NCBI RefSeq assembly: GCF_009827335.1
Contig: NZ_WTYH01000001.1
Span: 1,612,001 to 1,676,000, forward strand
Source of the DNA: Aurantiacibacter arachoides
GTDB taxonomy: Bacteria > Pseudomonadota > Alphaproteobacteria > Sphingomonadales > Sphingomonadaceae
DNA: 64,000 nucleotides
Reading direction: 5' to 3'
How positions within the stretch are numbered: position 1 is the first letter of the stretch; every line of letters begins with the position of its first letter. The translations under genes and the position numbers were made by a program. The notes below the pieces were generated by a model that saw nothing but the letters and a program-made list of their open reading frames with translations, had not been told where the DNA came from and did not search any database. Positions 18,341 to 27,966 of this stretch are shown here, piece by piece.

Positions 18341-19864
18341 TTAACCGTCAAGATTCTTGTTGATCTCCTCGACCATCTTCTTGGCATCGGCCAGCAGCAT
18401 GGTCGTCTGGTTCATGTAGAACACGTCGTTGTCGACGCCGGCATAGCCCACGCCGCCCATGGATCGCTTGATGAAGAAAACCTGCTTGGCCTTGTCCACA
18501 TCGAACACCGGCATCCCGTAGATCGGGCTCGACTTGTCAGTCTTGGCAGCGGGATTTACCACGTCGTTTGCGCCGATGATGAAGGCGACGTCGGCCTGCG
18601 CGAATTCGGAATTGATGTCCTCCAGCTCGAACACGTTCTCGTAAGGGACCTGCGCCTCTGCCAGCAGCACGTTCATGTGCCCCGGCATTCGCCCTGCCAC
18701 GGGATGGATGGCGAACTTCACCTCCACGCCCTGTTCCTCCAGCATGTCAGCCATTTCGCGCAAGGCGTGCTGCGCCTGGGCGACCGCCATGCCGTATCCG
18801 GGGATGACGATGACTTTCTCGGCCTGTTGCAGCATGTAGGCGGCATCCTCCGCGCTGCCCTGCTTCCACGGGCGCTGCTCGCCCCCGCCTGCCGCCGCGC
18901 CGGCGCCTGCCTCTGCGCCGAAACCACCTGCGATCACGCTGATGAAGCTGCGGTTCATGGCGCGGCACATGATGTAGCTGAGGATCGCGCCGCTGGAACC
19001 GACCAGAGCGCCGGTGATGATCATGGCGGTGTTGTGCAGCGTGAAGCCCATCGCCGCCGCCGCCCAGCCGGAATAGCTGTTGAGCATCGAGACCACCACC
19101 GGCATGTCCGCCCCGCCGATGGGGATGATCAGCAGGAAGCCGATAACGAAGGCCGCGGCAAGGATGGCCCAGAACAGCCAGCCCTCGCCCGGCCCAGCGT
19201 TCGGCGCAATGGCATAAAGCGCCGTGCCGACGAGGATGGCCGCCAGCGTGCCGAGGTTGATCAGGTGCCGCGCAGGCAGCAGGATAGGCGCGCCGCCCAT
19301 ATTGCCGTTCAGCTTGGCAAAGGCGATGACGGAGCCCGAAAAGGTGATGGCACCGATGGCCGCGCCCAGCATCAGTTCCACCCGGCTGACGGCAAGGATG
19401 TTGCCGTCGAGGCCGAGGATGTCGAAGGCGCCGGGGTTGAGGAACGCCGCCGCCGCCACCAGCACCGCGGCAAGGCCGACGAGGCTGTGGAACGCCGCCA
19501 CCAGCTGCGGCATCGCGGTCATGGCGATGCGGCGCGCGGTCGTCAGGCCGATGACCGCGCCGATGGCAATTGCGGCAAGGATTTGCAGGATGGTCGTAGT
19601 ATCCCATCCGGCATCACAGAATCCGAATTCACCGCACATCCGCTCCGGAAGGTGGGTCACCAAGGTGGTCACCACCGCGATCAGCATCCCCGCCATGCCG
19701 AAGCGGTTGCCGCGCTGGCTGGACGCCGGGCTCGAAAGGCCGCGCAGCGCCAAGATGAAGCAGATACCCGCCACCAGGTAGGCCAGCGCCACCCACGGGT
19801 TCACCGCGTGTGCGGCATCGGCGGCGGTGGAGAGGTCGGGCACGATCTCTGGCGCCGGGATCAT
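18341..19864 (-). CDS. pntB: NAD(P) transhydrogenase subunit beta
   Basis: A 507-residue inner-membrane subunit of proton-translocating transhydrogenase, which uses the proton gradient to move hydride from NADH to NADP+. The first 300 residues hold about nine helices (for example GGAPILLPARHLINLG and ADMPVVVSMLNSYSGWAAA); the last 180 are the NADP(H)-binding domain with VIVIPGYGMAVAQAQHAL and FIIGANDVVNPAAK. Normal length (E. coli 462; alphaproteobacterial proteins are slightly longer). ATG overlaps the pntAb stop by four bases. Confidence 0.97.
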   Translation of the reverse strand: MIPAPEIVPDLSTAADAAHAVNPWVALAYLVAGICFILALRGLSSPASSQRGNRFGMAGMLIAVVTTLVTHLPERMCGEFGFCDAGWDTTTILQILAAIAIGAVIGLTTARRIAMTAMPQLVAAFHSLVGLAAVLVAAAAFLNPGAFDILGLDGNILAVSRVELMLGAAIGAITFSGSVIAFAKLNGNMGGAPILLPARHLINLGTLAAILVGTALYAIAPNAGPGEGWLFWAILAAAFVIGFLLIIPIGGADMPVVVSMLNSYSGWAAAAMGFTLHNTAMIITGALVGSSGAILSYIMCRAMNRSFISVIAGGFGAEAGAGAAAGGGEQRPWKQGSAEDAAYMLQQAEKVIVIPGYGMAVAQAQHALREMADMLEEQGVEVKFAIHPVAGRMPGHMNVLLAEAQVPYENVFELEDINSEFAQADVAFIIGANDVVNPAAKTDKSSPIYGMPVFDVDKAKQVFFIKRSMGGVGYAGVDNDVFYMNQTTMLLADAKKMVEEINKNLDG

Positions 19865-20178
19865 GCCGCGTCACCCTTGGCGGGTGCCTTGGGCGCAGGC
19901 CTGTCCTTATTCTTGTACATGGCCAGCATCCGCGCCGTTACCGCGAAGCCGCCGAAGATGTTGACGCTGGCCAGCACAACGCCCGCCAGCCCCAGCCACT
20001 TGGCCGCCGGAGCCCCGCTCGCCGCCGCCGCGATCAGCGCGCCGACGATGATGACGCTGGATATGGCATTGGTCACCGCCATCAGCGGCGTATGCAGCGC
20101 AGGCGTGACCGACCACACCACGTAATAGCCGACGAAACACGCCAGCACGAAGATCGACAGAATGGCGATGAAGTCCAA
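19861..20178 (-). CDS. pntAb: NAD(P) transhydrogenase subunit alpha 2 (membrane part)
   Basis: A 105-residue membrane subunit with three to four helices (IAILSIFVLACFVGYYVVW, then ALHTPLMAVTNAISSVIIVGAL and WLGLAGVVLASVNIFGGF), the alpha2 part in the split transhydrogenases of alphaproteobacteria. The start is TTG at 20178: GGAAGGGG stands six bases upstream, and the frame above it (to 20256) has no membrane-like sequence. Downstream it overlaps pntB by four bases. It is separated from pntAa by the fasciclin gene and its terminator. Confidence 0.93.
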   Translation of the reverse strand: MDFIAILSIFVLACFVGYYVVWSVTPALHTPLMAVTNAISSVIIVGALIAAAASGAPAAKWLGLAGVVLASVNIFGGFAVTARMLAMYKNKDRPAPKAPAKGDAA

Positions 20179-20253
20179 GACAGGCCCCTTCCGTGAACGG
20201 CAGGGCCATGTATTGCAAACGGGCGCCGGGGTGTCGAGCGGCGAATGGGAACG

Positions 20254-20289
20254 CAAAAGGCGCCGGCTCCCGCATGGAGAACCGGCGCC
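20254..20289 (-). terminator. Terminator between the fasciclin gene and pntAb
   Basis: On the minus strand GGCGCC-GG stems (20282-20289 with 20259-20266), plus an inner GGAG/CTCC helix, are followed by TTTT. It lies 21 bases after the fasciclin stop and about 75 bases before pntAb, so pntAb-pntB may need readthrough or their own promoter. Confidence 0.75.
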
Positions 20290-20310
20290 CGGAAACGGAC
20301 TTGTCCGTTA

Positions 20311-20880
20311 TTACATCGAGGGAGTGAGAACCCCGTTGACCACGTGGATCACGCCGTTCGACTGCATGACGTCCGCCTGGGTCACGTAGGCACTGCTGCC
20401 GCCCTGGCCCATGATCATCACGTTGCCGTTGTTCATGCGGAAGGTAAGCGGGTTGCCCTGCACGGTGGTGTAGGTCGCGGTGCCGTTGCCGGCGCGGATG
20501 GCCGCCATGATATCGGCAGCGGTGATGCGGCCGGGCACGACGTGATAGGTCAGCACGCTGGTCAGCATCGCCCGGTTGGCGGGCATCATCAGGCTGCTGC
20601 GCGTGGCAGCGGGCACGCGGCCAAAGGCCTCGTCCGTGGGGGCGAACACCGTGAACGGCCCGGCAGAGTTCAGCGTATCGACCAGCCCGGCCGCGGTTAC
20701 CGCCTGCACCAGCGTGGTATGGATCGGCGAGTTGGCGGCGTTGGCCACGATGGTGCGGTTGGCATACATCGCCGCGCCGTCGACGTAGGCGACATCACCG
20801 CCCATGCCGCCATCCATGGTCGTGCAGCCAGCAGCCGTCAGGCCGAGGGCGGCCACTATCGGAAATACGAATTTTTTCAT
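20311..20880 (-). CDS. Fasciclin-domain lipoprotein
   Basis: A 189-residue precursor with lipobox LTAAGC (Cys near 19), followed by one FAS1/beta-Ig-h3 domain: HTTLVQAVTAAGLVDTL, the GPFTVFAPTDEAF motif, LTYHVVPGRI and GVIHVVNGVLTPSM. FAS1 domains mediate adhesion or binding of hydrophobic molecules; the protein should sit in the outer membrane or periplasm. ATG 20880 has AGGGA nine bases upstream. It is placed between pntAa and pntAb, an odd position for an adhesion-type lipoprotein, and has its own terminator. Confidence 0.9.
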   Translation of the reverse strand: MKKFVFPIVAALGLTAAGCTTMDGGMGGDVAYVDGAAMYANRTIVANAANSPIHTTLVQAVTAAGLVDTLNSAGPFTVFAPTDEAFGRVPAATRSSLMMPANRAMLTSVLTYHVVPGRITAADIMAAIRAGNGTATYTTVQGNPLTFRMNNGNVMIMGQGGSSAYVTQADVMQSNGVIHVVNGVLTPSM

Positions 20881-20958
20881 GCTATTTATCCCTGTCTGTC
20901 CCGTCTCTTGCTGCAAGCTACGTCACGAACAGGAAACTGGATGCGCGGGGAGGCAAAT

Positions 20959-22104
20959 CTATCCTGCGGGGGCGGCTTCCAGCCGGGGATTGACGACCGC
21001 GCCGTTCTGCGTCAGCCGCACGGCGTTACCGATCTCTTCGTCGAGCACGGGCCGGCCCCCTTCCTTATCCCAGAAGGCGCTGAGAAAGTTGTAGAGGTTG
21101 CGCGAATAGAGCGCACTCGCGTCCGCCGCGAGGTGTCCGGCGGTGTTGGCAAATCCCATGATTTTCACACCATGCCGCTCTACCACCTGGTCGGCCATGC
21201 TGCCTTCCACGTTTCCGCCCGTTCCATCGCCCTGGGCGACGGCGAGGTCGAAGATCACGCTGCCCCGGCGCATGGTGGCGATCTGCGCATCGGTGACGAG
21301 GCGCGGCGCGGCGCGGCCGGGGATCAGCGCGGTGGTGATGACGATGTCCTGCCTGGCGATGTGCGCGCTGACCAGTTCGGCTTGCGCCTTTTGGTAGTCT
21401 TCGCTCATCTCAGTGGCATAGCCGCCGCTGCCCTCGCCCTCGATGCCGGCCACGCTTTCGACGAAGACCGGCTTCGCACCCAGTGACTGGATCTGTTCCC
21501 GCGTGGCGCTGCGCACGTCGGTGGCGGAAACCTGCGCGCCGAGGCGCCGCGCGGTGGCGATGGCTTGCAAGCCCGCGACACCCACACCCATCACGAAGAC
21601 CCTCGCGGCCTGCACGGTGCCGGCCGCAGTCATCATCATGGGAAAGGCCCGGCCGTAAAGGTCGGCCGCCGCGATCACCGCCTTGTAGCCGGCGAGGTTG
21701 GACTGGCTGGAGAGCACGTCCATGCTTTGTGCGCGGGTAATGCGCGGCATGAACTCCATCGCCAGCGCCTCCAGCCCGGCGGCGGCGTAGGCCTCCACTT
21801 GATCGCGCGCGCCGAAGGGATCGAACGTCGCGGCGACCAGCGCACCCGGCCTTGCACCTGCCAGCAGCGCGGGATCGGGGGCCTGGACGGCCAGCACGAT
21901 ATCCGCGTCGCGGCTCGCGGCGGGTCCGGGAAGCACCGCGGCCCCGGCCTCGGCATAGGCGGCATCGGCAATCGCGGCCCCGATGCCGGCGCCCTCCTCG
22001 ATTGCCACGCTCGCGCCCAGGGCGATGAACTTCTTCACCGTTTCCGGCGTGGCGGCGACGCGGCTTTCTCCCGCGGCGCGCTCTTTGAGGATCGCTATCC
22101 GCAC
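20959..22104 (-). CDS. pntAa: NAD(P) transhydrogenase subunit alpha 1
   Basis: A 381-residue soluble NAD(H)-binding subunit. RIAILKERAAGESRVAATPETVKKF is the alanine dehydrogenase/PNT N-terminal signature, FVMGVGVAGLQAIATARRLGA is the NAD-binding glycine motif, and GFANTAGHLAADASALYSRN ends the domain. The start is GTG at 22104. It follows the small oxidase-subunit-like gene by 10 bases. The membrane part (pntAb) is a separate gene beyond the fasciclin lipoprotein. Confidence 0.96.
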   Translation of the reverse strand: MRIAILKERAAGESRVAATPETVKKFIALGASVAIEEGAGIGAAIADAAYAEAGAAVLPGPAASRDADIVLAVQAPDPALLAGARPGALVAATFDPFGARDQVEAYAAAGLEALAMEFMPRITRAQSMDVLSSQSNLAGYKAVIAAADLYGRAFPMMMTAAGTVQAARVFVMGVGVAGLQAIATARRLGAQVSATDVRSATREQIQSLGAKPVFVESVAGIEGEGSGGYATEMSEDYQKAQAELVSAHIARQDIVITTALIPGRAAPRLVTDAQIATMRRGSVIFDLAVAQGDGTGGNVEGSMADQVVERHGVKIMGFANTAGHLAADASALYSRNLYNFLSAFWDKEGGRPVLDEEIGNAVRLTQNGAVVNPRLEAAPAG

Positions 22105-22114
22105 CCGGCGGGTA

Positions 22115-22237
22115 TCAGGCGATCAGGTAGACGACGAGAGCCGCGATCGCCGCGATCACCGGAAGGATCCACTTAAGGGAATCGATGAAGCTGGCGTAGG
22201 TGCCGCGGTGGGCCTTCATGTCGTTTGCACTGTCCAT
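22115..22237 (-). CDS. aa3-type cytochrome c oxidase subunit IV-like small protein
   Basis: A 40-residue protein read directly on the minus strand: a short hydrophilic start with NDMKAHRGTYASFI, then one membrane helix SLKWILPVIAAIAALVVYLIA. The (N)DMKAH-x-x-T-Y-x-x-F-I motif is that of the bacterial aa3-type oxidase subunit IV family (single helix, wrapped on the oxidase core). It lies 10 bases upstream of pntAa and is probably co-transcribed with it, a pairing seen in sphingomonads. Confidence 0.85.
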   Translation of the reverse strand: MDSANDMKAHRGTYASFIDSLKWILPVIAAIAALVVYLIA

Positions 22238-22420
22238 AATGATGCGTGCCTCTCGTTGGCGTGTTGCGTATGGCCCATGCTCTATCCGCGCGCGGCGCTG
22301 CGCTCAAGTGCCAAGCCATGGTTAACGCGGCCCGAACTCAGGCTTAATGGGCCTTTTACTCCTCCCCGCTATCGCTTGCTTTCCAGGCCCGGATTCACGG
22401 GCGCGAATGGTGACGGGTGC

Positions 22421-23839
22421 ATGGCCGAGGCCGAACAGCGACTTTTTATGCTCATCGACGACGAACCGGCGCACAGCCGGCTCGTCTCCGCACTGGCGGG
22501 CCGCGAGGGCTGGCGAACGCTGGTGGTCGGCGATTCGGAATCCGCCATCGCCACGCTGGGCACGCGCCAGGGGATGCAGCTTTCCGCTATCATCCTCGAC
22601 CAGAGCGTGCCGGGCGACCGCGCCTGCGAACTCATCGCCGAACTGAAAGAACGCCGGCCCGCCCTGCCGATCCTGATGCTGACCGCCAATACCAGCCCGC
22701 AGCTGGCGGTGGAGGCGATGCGCGCAGGGGCCACCGATTACCTCGTCAAGCCGGTCGCCCCGGACCGGCTGATGCAGGCGCTGCGCAATGCCACCATGCG
22801 CGACACCCATCATGACGAGCTCAGCCCGCTCAGTGAAAAGATGCCGTCCAACCTCGATTTCGACGCAATGGTCGGCACCGCCCCGCCCTTTCGTGACGCG
22901 CTGGCGAAGGCAGCCAAGGCGGCGCGCGGCCACGGCCACGTGCTGATCGAGGGGGAGAGCGGGACCGGCAAGGAAATGCTGATCCGCGCGATGCACGGCG
23001 CCAGCCCCCGCGTCAAAACCGCGTTCCGCACGCTCAGCATTGCCCATATTCCTGCAAGCAGCCTGGAATCGGTGCTGTTCGGGCACGAGAAGGGCGCCTT
23101 TCCCGGTGCCTTCGAGCAGCAGGTTGGTGCATTGCAGCATTGCGACGGCGGCACACTGGTGCTCGATGAGGTGGATCGCCTCTCGCTCGACGTGCAGGAC
23201 CGGCTGGCGCAGGTGATCGAGACCGGGCAGGTGAAGCCGCTGGGCGCGCAGTATGCCTTCAAGGTGGACGTGCGGATCGTCGCGGCGAGCAACCTGCCGC
23301 TTGCCGACCTTGTGGCCACCGGGCATTTTCGCGCACGGCTGCTGGCGGCGCTGTCCCGCACCAGCATCATGCTGCCGCCGCTGCGCCAGCGCGATCGCGA
23401 CATCGGCGCGCTGACCCGCTATTTCCTCCACCAGATCGGCCAGCAGCCGGGCCTGCGCCCGCTCGGCATCACCGGGGACGCCCTGCGGCTGCTCGGCGCC
23501 TTCGACTGGCCGGGCAACGTGCGCCAGTTGCAGGCGGTCCTGTTCCGCGCCGCGGTGTTCTGCGACGGCGATGCGTTGACCGCTGACGATTTTCCGCAAC
23601 TGCGTGAGATCGTCGGCGACATCCAGATACCCAAGCGCCCCACGCGCGACAGCGCCGGCGTGCAGCTATACGAGGCAGACGGCAACCTGCGCCCGCTGGA
23701 GGAAATCGAGGCCGACGTCATCCGCCTCGCCATCGGCCACTATCGCGGACGCATGACCGAAGTGGCCCGCCGGCTGGGCATCGGGCGCTCCACGCTCTAT
23801 CGCAAGCTGTCCGATCTCGGGATCGATAACGCCGCCTGA
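22421..23839 (+). CDS. NtrC-like response regulator with AAA+ domain, altered GAFTGA
   Basis: A 472-residue three-domain regulator. The receiver domain (to about 125) has Asp13/Asp14, phospho-acceptor Asp60 in IILDQS and Lys110. The AAA+ domain (about 147-380) has Walker A GESGTGKE and Walker B GGTLVLDEVD. A Fis-type helix-turn-helix sits at 444-465. The loop that contacts sigma-54, normally GAFTGA, reads GAFPGA (225-230). Start ATG 22421 directly precedes the receiver fold; upstream in-frame sequence is not conserved-looking. It is divergent from the oxidase-subunit/pnt operon. No partner histidine kinase is adjacent. Confidence 0.9.
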   Translation: MAEAEQRLFMLIDDEPAHSRLVSALAGREGWRTLVVGDSESAIATLGTRQGMQLSAIILDQSVPGDRACELIAELKERRPALPILMLTANTSPQLAVEAMRAGATDYLVKPVAPDRLMQALRNATMRDTHHDELSPLSEKMPSNLDFDAMVGTAPPFRDALAKAAKAARGHGHVLIEGESGTGKEMLIRAMHGASPRVKTAFRTLSIAHIPASSLESVLFGHEKGAFPGAFEQQVGALQHCDGGTLVLDEVDRLSLDVQDRLAQVIETGQVKPLGAQYAFKVDVRIVAASNLPLADLVATGHFRARLLAALSRTSIMLPPLRQRDRDIGALTRYFLHQIGQQPGLRPLGITGDALRLLGAFDWPGNVRQLQAVLFRAAVFCDGDALTADDFPQLREIVGDIQIPKRPTRDSAGVQLYEADGNLRPLEEIEADVIRLAIGHYRGRMTEVARRLGIGRSTLYRKLSDLGIDNAA

Positions 23840-23903
23840 GAAAAGTCGCTTCGGGTCGTCGCAAAACGCGGAACCGGACCGCGATCTCAAACGCTTTTAT
23901 AAC

Positions 23904-24548
23904 ATGCATCAATTCGTTAAGTCGGCCGTCGGGGCCACCGTGATGGTGCTGACGGCAGGTTGCGAGCAAAGCGGCGACGACACGGATCGTGCCGCAATGC
24001 CGCTCGCAACGCAGACGGCTGGCGAAAGCACGCGCAACGCACGTCTCGGACCGATCGCCTATACCTTCGACAATACGCAACTTGTGCCCACCGAGGTGAC
24101 GCTCGGCATACCCCCAGGTTATGAGGCAAAGGCCTTTGCCTCCAAACTCATTCCCGTCGACCGTGCGCAAAATCTCGGCACGGAACAATGCCGCTATGAC
24201 GCGCGCGAAGAGCCGGTTCCGTGTGATGCGTCTCGCGAAAGCGGGCTTGCCCTTGCTCTGCTCGAGCGGCCGATCATCGAATATCGCGCCGCTTTCGACG
24301 ACGCGGACATTCTGCCCGCCATGCTGGAAGACGTCCGCCTCGATGGGTCGGAAGGCTTCACCTACCTCGCCCAGAAGCCGGACGGCAGCGGTATCCAGTA
24401 CAGCTTTCTCGACGTCGATGAGCGCACGATGCTGCTCGTCCGCTATTACGAAGGGGCCGAGCCTGCTCTCGAAGAGGAAGTCTCCGCCGTGCTCACGAGC
24501 ATCAAGCAGTCCCTAATCGCGCGCAAGGCAGAAGACACGCCGCAATAG
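23904..24548 (+). CDS. Putative lipoprotein, unknown function
   Basis: A 214-residue protein with a lipoprotein signal: ATVMVLTAGC, Cys20 as the attachment site, followed by EQSGDDTD. The mature part is acidic and without recognisable domain; SEGFTYLAQKPDGSGIQYSF and DERTMLLVRYYEG suggest a beta-rich fold. The ATG at 23904 has little ribosome-binding sequence. It ends 8 bases from the convergent folP stop. Codon usage is less GC-biased than folP. Confidence 0.7.
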   Translation: MHQFVKSAVGATVMVLTAGCEQSGDDTDRAAMPLATQTAGESTRNARLGPIAYTFDNTQLVPTEVTLGIPPGYEAKAFASKLIPVDRAQNLGTEQCRYDAREEPVPCDASRESGLALALLERPIIEYRAAFDDADILPAMLEDVRLDGSEGFTYLAQKPDGSGIQYSFLDVDERTMLLVRYYEGAEPALEEEVSAVLTSIKQSLIARKAEDTPQ

Positions 24549-24556
24549 GCCGCAGG

Positions 24557-25669
24557 TCATTCGGCGAGCCCGGCAAAGTCGGTCAGCGCCGCGTCGCGCA
24601 GACCGCGCCACACGTTCCTCGCCTGGACCGTCTCGAACACGTCGTGTACGCGCAGCAACTGCACGCCCGCATCCATGCCCAGTTGCGCCAGCGCCAGGCT
24701 GCCGCCCGTTCGCTGGTGCGCCGCGGCTTCGTTGCTTAGCGCCCCGACCATGCGCTTGCGACTGGCACCCAGCAGCAGCGGGCAGCCAAGCGCGTGATAC
24801 ATGGCAAGGTGGTTAAGGACCGCGAGGTTCTCCGCCAGTGATTTGCCGAACCCCACACCCGGATCGAGCACGATGCGCGTCGCCGCGATGCCGCCGGCAA
24901 TGGCCCGGTCGCGCGCCTGTTTGAGGAAATCGAACACGTCGAAGGCGACGCTGTCATAGGCGGGTTCGGCATGAAGGTTCTCGCCGCTGCCGGGCGCGTG
25001 CATCAGCACCACAGGCTTCTCGCTGGCTGCCGCAAATTCCAGGCTGCGCGGATCGAAGCGCAAGGCCGAGACATCGTTGATGATTGCCGCGCCGGCGCCG
25101 ATTGCCGCCTCCATGACCGCGGGCCGCCGGGTATCCACGCTGACCGCCGCGCCCATCGCAACGCAATGCGCGATGGCGGGCACGACGCGGGCGGCCTCCT
25201 CGCCTTCCCATACCGGCTTGGCTCCCGGCCGCGTGCTTTCCCCGCCTATGTCGATGATGGCCGCTCCGGCTTCGTGCATGGCGGCGGCATGGCCGCGCAT
25301 GGCCTCGGGATCGTCCATGAAGCGGCCGCCGTCGGAAAAGCTGTCCGGCGTGACGTTGAGGATGCCCATGACCTGCGGCTGGTCGAGCCACACGGTGCGC
25401 GGGCCGAGCTGCAGGGGCGGATGCGCGGTGCGCAGGCCCGCCCACTGCGCCTCGGCTTCGGGCCCAAGTTCGTCCGGCAGCCTTGCCAGCGCGGCGTCGA
25501 TGCCGGCGGGGGTCACGACCTCGCGGCTAACCGTCCGCCCGCCGCGCCGCACGACCAGGGCGAATTCGCGAGCATAGACCATGCCGCCCGCCAGGCGCAC
25601 CGCGTCCCCCTCCACCGCCTGCGGACCGGAGACGGTGGTGACGGGATGGATATAGAGGGTGTCAGTCAC
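24557..25669 (-). CDS. folP: Dihydropteroate synthase
   Basis: Condenses p-aminobenzoate with hydroxymethyl-dihydropterin diphosphate in folate synthesis; target of sulfonamides. Family motifs are complete: MGILNVTPDSFSDGG, IIDIGGESTRPGA, SVDTRRPAVMEAA, IINDVSAL, DPGVGFGKS and LLGASRKRMVG. The product is 370 residues, about 90 longer than E. coli FolP; the extra segment is the N-terminal part before VWLDQPQ, probably a lineage-specific extension. It follows ccrM by 19 bases on the same strand. Confidence 0.96.
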   Translation of the reverse strand: MTDTLYIHPVTTVSGPQAVEGDAVRLAGGMVYAREFALVVRRGGRTVSREVVTPAGIDAALARLPDELGPEAEAQWAGLRTAHPPLQLGPRTVWLDQPQVMGILNVTPDSFSDGGRFMDDPEAMRGHAAAMHEAGAAIIDIGGESTRPGAKPVWEGEEAARVVPAIAHCVAMGAAVSVDTRRPAVMEAAIGAGAAIINDVSALRFDPRSLEFAAASEKPVVLMHAPGSGENLHAEPAYDSVAFDVFDFLKQARDRAIAGGIAATRIVLDPGVGFGKSLAENLAVLNHLAMYHALGCPLLLGASRKRMVGALSNEAAAHQRTGGSLALAQLGMDAGVQLLRVHDVFETVQARNVWRGLRDAALTDFAGLAE

Positions 25670-25688
25670 GATCCGCCGCCTACCTGCA

Positions 25689-26997
<1,309 letters not shown>

Positions 26998-27063
26998 GCT
27001 GTTCGACCGCTTCCGCATGGGCCTGCAAACGATCTGTCGCTGGCCCCGCCGGGCAGCCGCGTA

Positions 27064-27966
27064 TTACAGTGCGAGCGTTACGCCGGTCATCGCCTCCGAC
27101 ACATCCCACAGCCGCGCAGAGCACACCGGATCGCGCGCCTGCGGCATGGCATGGGCGCGGGCGGAGCGACTGCCGCGAATCTCGCGAAAACCGTAGGGGC
27201 CGAAATAATCGCCGCCTTTCGCATCTGGGTCGGTCGCCGCTTGCAGAGCGGGCAGCGCGCCCTGCTCGGCAGTGTTGAGCGCCCACCCCATCACCGGCTG
27301 CACCAGCGCGCCGCCCCTGATATGGCGCGTGAGTTCCGACGCCGCGATGCCGGGGTGGCAGGCCATGCTCCGCACCGGCGATCCGGCAGCCTCCAGCCGG
27401 CGGTGCAGTTCGAACGCGAACAGCGGGTTCGCCAGCTTGCTCTGGGCATAGAAGCGCGTGCGATCGTATCCCTTCGCCGCGTCGAGGTTGTCGAAGGTAA
27501 TCCGGCCGCGCCGATGGGCAATGCTCGACTGGATGACGACGCGCGTATCCCGTCCTTCGGCCAGCTTGGCGACGAGTGGCAGGGTCAGCGCGAAATGGCC
27601 GAGATGGTTGACCGCGAACTGCAATTCCGCGCCAGCGGTGGCGTGCGAAAGCGGCGGCATCATCACGCCGGCATTGTTGACGAGCAGATCGAGCCGATCT
27701 TCCCGCCGCGCCCGGTCGACCGCGCCAGCCACGCTCGCCAGGTCGGCAAGGTCCAGTTCCACGAAGGCGAGATCGGCGCCCGGCACCGCCGTCCGGATCC
27801 TGTCCATCGCCCGTTCGGCGCGCTGTTCTTCGCGGCAGGCCAGCAGCACCCGCGCGCCCTTCATGGCAAGATGGCGAGCGATCTCGAAACCTATGCCGGT
27901 ATTGGCGCCGGTGACCATCGCCGTGCGGCCCGCCTGATCGGGGATATCGGCAAGGGCAAAGGTCAC
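27064..27966 (-). CDS. SDR-family oxidoreductase (retinol-dehydrogenase-like)
   Basis: A 300-residue short-chain dehydrogenase. It has the cofactor motif VTGANTGIGFEIARHL, the strand motif LLVNNAGVM, the catalytic Ser in VIQSSIAHRR and Y-x-x-x-K in FYAQSKLAN. The length and the ACHPGIAASEL segment resemble the retinol dehydrogenase/WW-domain oxidoreductase-like group. Substrate unknown. The start is GTG at 27966, overlapping the rnhB stop by four bases, so it is translationally coupled to rnhB. It is interposed between rnhB and ccrM. Confidence 0.9.
   Translation of the reverse strand: MTFALADIPDQAGRTAMVTGANTGIGFEIARHLAMKGARVLLACREEQRAERAMDRIRTAVPGADLAFVELDLADLASVAGAVDRARREDRLDLLVNNAGVMMPPLSHATAGAELQFAVNHLGHFALTLPLVAKLAEGRDTRVVIQSSIAHRRGRITFDNLDAAKGYDRTRFYAQSKLANPLFAFELHRRLEAAGSPVRSMACHPGIAASELTRHIRGGALVQPVMGWALNTAEQGALPALQAATDPDAKGGDYFGPYGFREIRGSRSARAHAMPQARDPVCSARLWDVSEAMTGVTLAL

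Noticed and set aside
22322..23599. Long antisense frame over the NtrC-like regulator
   Set aside because: No motif, no ribosome-binding site, and perfect containment within a gene with full domain structure.
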